NCBI GenBank assembly: GCA_018806985.1
Contig: JADANN010000422.1
Location: 1,262,001 to 1,326,000, forward strand
Source of the DNA: Angiostrongylus vasorum
Taxonomy: Eukaryota > Nematoda > Chromadorea > Rhabditida > Metastrongylidae
Length of the DNA: 64,000 nucleotides
Direction: 5' to 3'
The position numbers and the translations under genes are program-made. The notes under the pieces are model-generated. The model worked only from the letters and a program-made list of their open reading frames with translations, was not told the origin of the DNA and did not search any database. This document shows positions 57,539 to 64,000 of the stretch, piece by piece. Positions within the stretch are counted from its first letter, which is position 1. Every line of letters starts with the position of its first letter.

Positions 57539-57589
57539 GAATAAAAATTTTTGTTACAACCTCGTATGAGCTCATGAAAATATCAAAAT

Positions 57590-58180
57590 GTTAGTCTGTA
57601 ACTTATTTTAAAAGCCGCTATGGTAGAAATAAGGTCCAAAGTAACGAACTACTAGGTGCAGACGATCATAATCGCTTACTGTTTAGTGTACCATTTACAA
57701 GTTTAAATCGATTTTTGCAATTGCCAATAAATGAGATGAAGATGAAAGAAGCACAGGAAAACTCAGCGTCAGCGACAGTATTACCCTGGCAGATTTATGA
57801 ATCGACGTTGTTTTCTCTTTGTAATCTTGACGGTGTCAGACATAACGATATAAATATCAATGAAAATTTTATTATCTTCGGGCTTCTTGTATAAAAAACA
57901 ACCTTGGTCAAATTCCATGAAGCCCTACGAAAAGAGGCACGGTACTTACAACTCTGTTTTCACCTGTTGATCGGAGTGAGTAGAGTGTTCTCACAGTAAA
58001 GGAAATTACCTTACTTTAATGAATTTGCGAGTCTCAAGATCAATTTCCTGTTAACTTCGGCGTTGATCGATAATTTACCGTTTTCTTCGATAATCAAGTG
58101 CTAATTTATGTGCTAAGTCTTATCTGCTAAGGTTGTGAAGGTGTTTGGCAGAATAGATCGCATGTCAATTTGGCCTTTCA
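57590..58180. other. no gene recognised
   Basis: AT-rich. A GTAAGT donor-like site on the minus strand at ~57949 has no exon with a matching phase. Confidence 0.3.
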
Positions 58181-58181
58181 A

Positions 58182-58217
58182 GGCTCTGAAGAAGGCCAAA
58201 CGGCCGATACGTCAGCT
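58182..58217 (+). ncRNA. hammerhead-like motif, best stem II
   Basis: GGCT, CTGAAGA (exact CTGANGA), stem II GGCC-AAAC-GGCC (4 perfect pairs), GATACGTC (one change from GAAACGTC), AGCT. AGC pairs with GCT as stem I. AATAAA lies downstream at ~58231. Confidence 0.55.
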
Positions 58218-58259
58218 ACTTCAAAATTCCCTAATAAATTTCAGAATACCAACTTCGTG

Positions 58260-59290
58260 TTTGCTGATCGAAGAAAAAACAGTGAATTTGCGAGTTTTCG
58301 AAAAATTCTAGCCTCTTAAAGCGTTGCTTTTCCTTTAAGGAAGTGAATTTAGGAACTGTTATATTTCTAACGAACCACTAGCTTCGTCGGGCAAAAATGA
58401 CAGTTCCAGTGCCTGTGCCGCAACCATGGCCGTAGTGATGGCAACGTCATTTGTCTAAATACCATAATTTTCAAGACCAAAATAGGTAAAAGTGAATCAG
58501 AGCTGCAAAACGAAGCTCGTTGGAATAGCAATACGGGGATGCATTTTGTTTGCAACAAACAAAAAAATTATAATATGACAGAATAAACAGGACCTATTAA
58601 GTTAAAAGGTACAAAAAAAAGGATAAGGAATAAAATGTCCCGCATTCACCAATTCCTCAGTAATACAGTATCCAATCGTCTCCGTTCAGAAACATTGAAC
58701 GCATATCTTTCCAATACAGTGATTTGTAGGTATCTACCAAAGGATTATTTTGAGTACTGTATTGGATTTCGCCGTTTTAATAGTGTTACGCCTTTCCCAT
58801 GAAGGTTAGTAAGTGGGCTGTAGCTGGTTGTTAAACCGTGAGATGAAGAAGAGATCAACTAAGCAAGACCATCTAAGTTGAAAAGGATCTTACAGCTTTC
58901 GTCCAGACGCTCAGCGAAGGTATCTCTTCTCTATGAAAGAGTTAGGCAATTGCTTATATTTTTATTATATTTCAGCAAAAACAGTAGTAAAGAAGCTCAT
59001 ACCAAAGCTCTGATATTTTTTTTCTCCAGCGTCAGTAGAGCCTACTGGACAGTTCTGGTACATATCAGAGACGAATGGAGAGTTTATCAGTGCCAGCTCG
59101 AATTACTCCATTATTAGTAAAATAGGTGATAACTGATGACTTCGAAGTCTTGCTGTAGAACCCGTTGTCGATTCTTTCACCTTGTACAGCTCAGACGATT
59201 TGCAAATCTATGGAAATGGATTTAAAAGTGTTTTCTCCACTTTCCTTTCTTTGTCATGGGAATGAACAGCTCTTTTAATCCATCTATCAG
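58260..59290. other. no gene recognised
   Basis: Short frames at 58367-58558 (-) and 58878-59117 (+) lack domains. A scrap of SINE-1-like sequence (AAGGATAAGGAATAAAATG, CTCCGTTCAGAAACATTGAA) may lie at 58615-58720. Confidence 0.3.
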
Positions 59291-59299
59291 TCACTTACA

Positions 59300-59578
59300 A
59301 GGGCGCGTGCAGCTCAGTGGTCGGAAGCGTCCTGCAATACACATGGGATCGATCCCCGCGCCCTAGGCTAACGCATCCGTTCGTCTTTTCGGGGTCGAAA
59401 AAATTGGTACCAGACTTGTTTGCGAGGATAGCAGCACTGGCTCGATACATCGGTAGAACACCGCGAGTCACTGTAGAGGTCAGATATGCATTCAACCGCG
59501 ATGCTTAATGAAGTCGAATGCATGGCGCAACCCGCAGGGAGAGGTCAACGTCGACAGCTTTATCCTTTATCCTCTATC
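59300..59578 (+). mobile_element. SINE-1 copy
   Basis: A box TGCAGCTCAGTGGTCGG, B box GGGATCGATCCCC, GGTACCAGACTTGTTTGCG, AATGAAGTCGAATGCATGGC and tail AGCTTTATCCTTTATCCTC. Confidence 0.75.
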
Positions 59579-59694
59579 AGTCAAAGTGGTTCTACTGAGG
59601 AAAGAACGACCTTACTTACCTTTCCACTTCTTACTTCAAATACTTTTCTATTTATACATACTGTAATTTTTTCCTTGAATCTAGTAGGAGACAA

Positions 59695-62571
59695 TCAAGC
59701 AGTTCTCGGTAAGAAATCAGATGATACCGTCTTCCTTTCCTCCAAGCCGAACCAGTTCTTGACAATCGACCGATACTTGGAGCTGAACACAAGATATACG
59801 AAAATCGATGACGCTGAATTCAACGAGATCAGAATATTACTGAGCTCCACAGAAAAGTCAAACACGTCCTGATTTTGCTCGAACGTTTCCGTTTTATTTT
59901 CCTGAAGCGGATTTATAGACAGTAAACAAGGAAACCACAAATGAATATTGGATAAAATCAGTAGAAATAAACAATAAATGGACGAATTTTTCACGGAAAA
60001 ATCGATTTTACTGCTTAAAAAGGAGGCAATAGATTTTATTGCTTAAAGCAAGGACACTCAAATAGGGATGCCATATTCATGGCTAGAGCATTCGATTTGA
60101 AATCGCTGATATCTGCTGCAACTGACGTACTTCTTACAATTCATTGGTAATGAGGGCTGGAATGCCTGGTAAAGTGAAGTGCGATGCGGTAACATCACAA
60201 AATGGTTCGAGATATCTTTAATCATATCGAAATTTATTAAAGACCACTGAGTTCACTTTTTGTATTTCAATTGGAAAAAAGTCGTTATCAATGCAAGTGG
60301 AAAGCACTTTATAACAAAATCCGTGTGTTAGCAGATGCTTTCCGGGTATTTCATTCAGAATCTAAAGGCGACTCCTTCAAGTGTCACTAGCATTATCACC
60401 TTGTCTAGATACTTGATACATGAACGGTCCAGCATAATCACCACTTTTTCGGAGATTTGCTGGTTAAGACATTGTGGTTCCCTGGAATCCCGAGGACAGC
60501 CTGGCCAAAGTCTGACCCAGGTCTTCACCACCACAGACAGAGGCAGTTCTTGTGGATCAGAGGGAGATTTGCCACAATGCGACTTTGACACCAAGACAGT
60601 GGTGGATCCTGGTATTGGTTTACTCTTAGCTAGGCTTCCTGATGGAAACGCCGGACTCCTTCTCAGCTCGGAAAACCCTGCCAGGGGTATGAATCCCATT
60701 CTGTACATCGCAGCACGACATCCAGGAACACCTCCTAGCCACGATGAGGCAGTAAACCGTTGGGAGGTATCAGCTTATCACTGGAACTAGATTGCTATCG
60801 GCAATTTTGTTCAAATCTTTAAAACGGAACACGGTAGTTTTAGCTTACGAGAGTCTTCATAGATTCATCGATAGTTGACGATAATCATATATTTTCTGCT
60901 TTCCTTTTAAAAAGATCTGAACTGGAGTGAAAAGAAAAGAAAAAAAACAATTGGATGATTGTAAGCTGACTCGTAGTACTGTGGGTTGGTTTCTCACTTT
61001 TCTCTAATTAACATTGGAAAAGTGGATCAAACCGTAGGAGGTTTTTCCATTATTACATGACCTGACATCACATAATTTCACTGAGTGGATCGCACCACTT
61101 CTTGTATTGGATTCGTTTTCTCTCATTCACCATGAACAGTCTTCCAACCTTTTTTGCAAGTGGGTTTGGCTGCTGTTTAAAGATTGTCCTCTTCTTTTAT
61201 GAATTTCGTTGAATCTTCGTCGACCAAAATCCCCTTGGCTTTCTGAGATACCCGGAATAGAGTGTTACTATTTGGATTGCACGGAGTGATCTCGTCTCAG
61301 ACAATACTGGTACCAATTTCCTGACTCCAGAGCGATGAAGAGCTTGGTTAAATGAGGGGAGGGGAATTGGGCTCGTATAATAAAGAAGATCGGTACGGCT
61401 GCACTATCCGCTGCTTAGGAGCTTTTAGACGCTTTGAAAAGCATAGAATTTCAAATACTTGCACATCTGAGGAAACACTCACCACTGTGACGGACACGGC
61501 TGGTTGTGTTGAATTCTGCTCAATATGAGCACGTGCATCACGAACAATTTCATAGATATTATTGCAAAAAGCAAGACTATTACAGCACAAAAACATAGCA
61601 ACAATTGCCAGTAACATAAGCGTGACACTACGATCACGCACAGAACCACTCTTAGAATGCGATGAACCTCGTAGATGCCTGAAAGCAGCAGTTTGTACCA
61701 AGAAAAGAAGGAACTCGCTGAATTTGAGGGAAAATTTTGTTAGCGCCTATACCATCACTGCTGGTTCAATCATCTTGCTCTCAATCCCCGTCTCCACTGA
61801 CAGGGCTCGTCAGTAAACGGTGAAATATTCCCTTTTTTTCGTTTGCTGGTACATTTCCTATGTTGTCGATGGCACAATGGAAAACGGACTTTTCTGCTCA
61901 TCAATTAATTTAGGAGCAGGAGCAATTTGAGAAACGAGGAAAGCGCTTAATTCTAGCTAAACGAATTTTGGGCAGATTTTGAAGCTTTCAACACATTGGG
62001 GAGAATGCGCATTAGTTCCAATGCTTAGGTTTGCCCCAAAGTAGTTTCACATTCCCACACCTTTCAACTTCCAACTAACACATCTCACCTTACAATAAAC
62101 TTTACCAATTGAAATTGAAAAGCTTGGAGTTTGCGTACGTGGTCTAATAAGTCGTAAGTTTACTATTCAGAAATGATGAATTTTTGACCTTATGAACCTA
62201 AAAAATCATTTTTTTTTGGTCCGCCGACACACGTATTTTGAGGACGTTGTTTTCCTTCGTGAATGTCATTGAATGCTGTTCGAATTGATTCTCATTAGAA
62301 TCGCCGGATAGCTACCTAGAGGGTTCCTTGATTCTTCCCACCCACAGTCACCGTCCTTTACAGTTCAGTGTTCAGAAGCCGGACGGGCTGGAGGGTTTGG
62401 TCGGATTAGGCACGTTCGTATTCTGCGCTAATGCGTATATTGCACAAATTAACACTTTTGTCACTGAATTTACTAAGGCAGAAAGCTTACTTGAATCTTA
62501 GCCGAGCAAACTTTCCGAAAATCTCTGAATGTTTTGCATTTTTGAGCAGTCGGAAGTTATGAATCATACGG
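59695..62571 (-). CDS. rhodopsin-family peptide GPCR, C-terminal part
   Basis: Minus-strand exons: 59868-59695 (last), 61717-61483, and probably 62571-62491, with GT/AG borders and matching phases. The middle exon ends an intracellular loop (SGSVRDRS) and encodes TM6 (TLMLLAIVAMFLCCNSLAF), then an extracellular stretch. The last exon gives TM7 (ELSNILISLNSASSIFVYLV), helix 8 (FSSKYRSIVKNWFG) and a short tail to TGA at 59695. FLCCN in TM6 and N-SASSIFVY in TM7 fit nematode FMRFamide-peptide-receptor-like proteins; the ligand is unknown. TM1-TM5 were not found and may lie beyond the window. The piece 62571-62491 (RMIHNFRLLKNAKHSEIFGK) is the weakest, since a TM5 segment should precede TM6 and is not clear. 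Introns hold RepA and SINE-2 copies. Confidence 0.65.
60408..60765 (-). repeat. RepA copy 8, in GPCR intron
   Basis: Tail ATACTTGATACATGAACGGT, GGAGATTTGCTGGTTAAGAC, GTTTACTCTTAGCTAGGCTT and 5' end GGCAGTAAACCGTTGGGAGG. The ORF of 151 codons through it is spurious. Confidence 0.75.
61085..61400 (-). mobile_element. SINE-2 copy in GPCR intron
   Basis: Blocks TGGATCGCACCACTTCTTG, CGTTGAATCTTCGTCGACC, TCAGACAATACTGGTACCAA. The minus-strand head near 61400 is eroded. Confidence 0.55.
62225..62420 (-). mobile_element. SINE-2 copy (eroded)
   Basis: GAATGTCATTGAATGCTGTT, GAATTGATTCTC and the GAAGCCGGACGGGCTGGAGG block, in minus-strand order. Confidence 0.45.
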
Positions 62572-62739
62572 CTGAAATAAGGGCTCATTAGATTTGGAAA
62601 AATCTGAACAGTATTATATGAAAAATAGTCAGCAACTATATGAGTCATTTATGGGTTACACACATCATAATTATTCCGTTTGCACACACTTTTACCGATA
62701 ACATTTTATAAAAGTAAAAATATTTCTGGTATATAAATG

Positions 62740-63125
62740 TACTTCCCAACGGTTTACCACCACATCGTGGCTGGGAGGTGTTCCTGGGTGTCGGACTGCG
62801 ATGTACAGCGAGGGGATTCGTCCTTCCGGCAGAGTCTCCCAAGCTGAGAAGGAGTCCTGCGTTTCCATCAGGAAGCCTAGCTAAGAGTAAACCAATACCA
62901 GGATCCACCACCGTCTTGGTATCAAAGTCGCATGGTGGTAAATCTCCCTCTGATCCACAACGGCTGCTACTGCCTGTCGTGGTGACGACCTGGGTCAGAC
63001 TTTGGCCAGGCTGTCCTCGGGATTCCAGGGAACCACAATGGCTTAATCAGCAAATGTCCGAAAAAGTGGTGATTATGCTGGGGGCTTGCACAACTTGTGA
63101 TGACGGGCAGTTCAAGTATCAAGTA
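62740..63125 (+). repeat. RepA copy 9, well preserved
   Basis: Head CCCAACGGTTTACCACCAC, A-box-like TGGCTGGGAGGTG at 62769, B-box-like GGGATTCGTCC at 62814, body CCAGGATCCACCACCGTCTT, tail TTCAAGTATCAAGTAAGTAG. AAATGTA on both sides may be a short target duplication. Confidence 0.75.
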
Positions 63126-63349
63126 AGTAGTAAATGTAACACTGCATGTATAATGCTGTGCTTCTTTATTGTTCGTTGGACTTAAAAAAATAAAAATTAA
63201 GGGAGAAGTTAAGTTTAATAAGAGTGCATTATCGTCAGTGTGCTAATAAATACGTATTGAAAAAATGACGGTGAGAAATAAAGGATCTACTTATTTCGTC
63301 GGGCTAATCTTGTCAAAGCGGTTCGCCATCATTTATCGTTTACCATAAA

Positions 63350-63622
63350 TAAAGGATAAAGTTCTCATTGTTGGTCAATCCCTGATGGATGCACCATGCA
63401 TTCGACTTCAGTATCGTTGGGGGTGATTGAAAGCATATCTGGCCTTTATAATGACTCGCCGTGGCCTACCGATGTATCGAATTAGTGGTGCTATCCTCCC
63501 AGACAAGTCTGGTACCAATCTGCCGTCCCCGGAGGGATGGAAGGCCTGGTGGGCCATGGGCGCATGGATCGATTCCACGTGTGTCGCAGTGGCGCCTCCA
63601 ACCACTGCGCCACACGCGCCCT
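63350..63622 (-). mobile_element. SINE-1 copy
   Basis: Minus-strand copy: head GCGCGTGTGGCGCAGTGG ends at ~63620, B box GGAATCGATCC at ~63567, CAAGTCTGGTACCAATCTGC at 63504, tail AGGATAAAGTTC at 63352. Intact and little diverged. Confidence 0.75.
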
Positions 63623-63624
63623 TA

Positions 63625-64000
63625 ATTTCTAATATCCATATAATTGTAAATAAAGTTTTATAACACTTTTTCTGAGAATTCACTGCCGGATTTTTTCGTG
63701 TCTGCTCTGCAAAGTTTTCGTTAGAGGCATTCTTTGGGATAAATAGTTTTTATAGGAAGGCAATAATTTTACTCAGCGCCTTTTACTGATTGCTACGACG
63801 TATCCCAAGTGTCTATTAATACCCACTACATCCGAAAAACTTAATCTTTGGCATATCACGAAATGTTGGGAAGTGGAAATGTGGCTGTCATAAAGAACGG
63901 CAAAAGCACAAAAAATTTCGCCGTTGTTGAATATTCGTCCAGAATGAATCACAAATCTTAAGCAAGTATCGGTTGGCAGAGATATCTAAACAAGTTAGAA
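63625..64000. other. no gene recognised
   Basis: AT-rich end of the window. No exon of the upstream part of the GPCR gene could be seen. Confidence 0.35.

Larger units (their letters stand above)
57181..57577. repeat. unit bounded by inverted hammerhead-like motifs and terminal inverted repeats
   Basis: Left end TCATGAGCTTATACAAGGTT pairs with the right end, whose complement reads TTCATGAGCTCATACGAGG. Next inside lie hammerhead-like motifs pointing outward: minus strand 57219-57254 and plus strand 57502-57538, the latter followed by AATAAA. The centre contains GATTCGATGGTTTACAG, similar to the arms of the foldback at 42251, but is not itself palindromic. Confidence 0.7.

Noticed and set aside
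60335..60790. 151-codon plus-strand frame and 117-codon minus-strand frame
   Set aside because: Both lie over a RepA copy and recur wherever RepA occurs; not a gene.
61860..61960. Minus-strand Leu-rich run as TM5 of the GPCR
   Set aside because: The hydrophobic reading is short, contains nearby stops, and does not join in phase to the TM6 exon.

Overview
This window looks like nuclear DNA of a nematode, probably a strongylid such as a hookworm relative. Small exons are separated by introns with GT donors and short pyrimidine-rich TTTCAG-type acceptors. The gene families are worm-like: an expanded TTBK/CK1-like kinase and a FMRFamide-receptor-like GPCR. RTE-type and Penelope-like retroelements and tRNA-derived SINEs fill the spaces. 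The species is inference. I see no operon, CRISPR array, rRNA gene or convincing functional tRNA gene, and most long open frames are retroelement relics or chance.

Genes were rebuilt by hand from splice sites and reading phase. (1) 10909-16735 (+): about 328-residue protein with an N-terminal membrane anchor and a spermidine-synthase/METTL13-like methyltransferase fold, 10 exons whose phases all agree. (2) 32056-41360 (+): divergent TTBK/CK1-superfamily kinase, 11 exons, with a degraded glycine loop and NRD in place of HRD. (3) 59695-62571 (-): C-terminal half of a rhodopsin-family peptide GPCR (TM6, TM7). (4) 45003-45781 (-): two phase-compatible terminal exons of an unrecognised Cys-containing protein. 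Weaker single-exon candidates are at 3750-3901, 50154-50373 and 56893-57021, all minus strand.

Mobile DNA by region: 0-10 kb holds Penelope and hammerhead-like fragments, SINEs and a broken RTE element (RTE-A). 10-17 kb is the methyltransferase gene with SINE-filled introns. 17-25 kb is SINE-rich with an old LINE RT relic. 25.4-28.7 kb is RTE-B on the minus strand. 31.5-41.4 kb is the kinase gene. 42.2-43.3 kb holds a large foldback element and a piggyBac-like relic. 45.9-48.9 kb is the fullest RTE-A copy. 50.7-56.2 kb is a Penelope-like element (RT and GIY-YIG endonuclease) apparently split by a second RTE-B copy. 57-58.2 kb carries hammerhead-bearing units. 59.7-62.6 kb is the GPCR gene.

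The most interesting signal is a dispersed ~36-nt motif with the layout of a type I hammerhead ribozyme: stem I, CTGANGA box, stem II, GAAAC-GTC, return of stem I. It sits near Penelope-like remains and, as inverted pairs, bounds two foldback-type units at 42.25-42.68 and 57.18-57.58 kb. A second signal is a repeat of about 390 bp (RepA, ten copies) whose 3' end resembles that of RTE-B, suggesting a SINE/LINE pair. Repeat names (RepA, SINE-1/2/3, RTE-A/B) are local labels used here only. All repeat boundaries are approximate.
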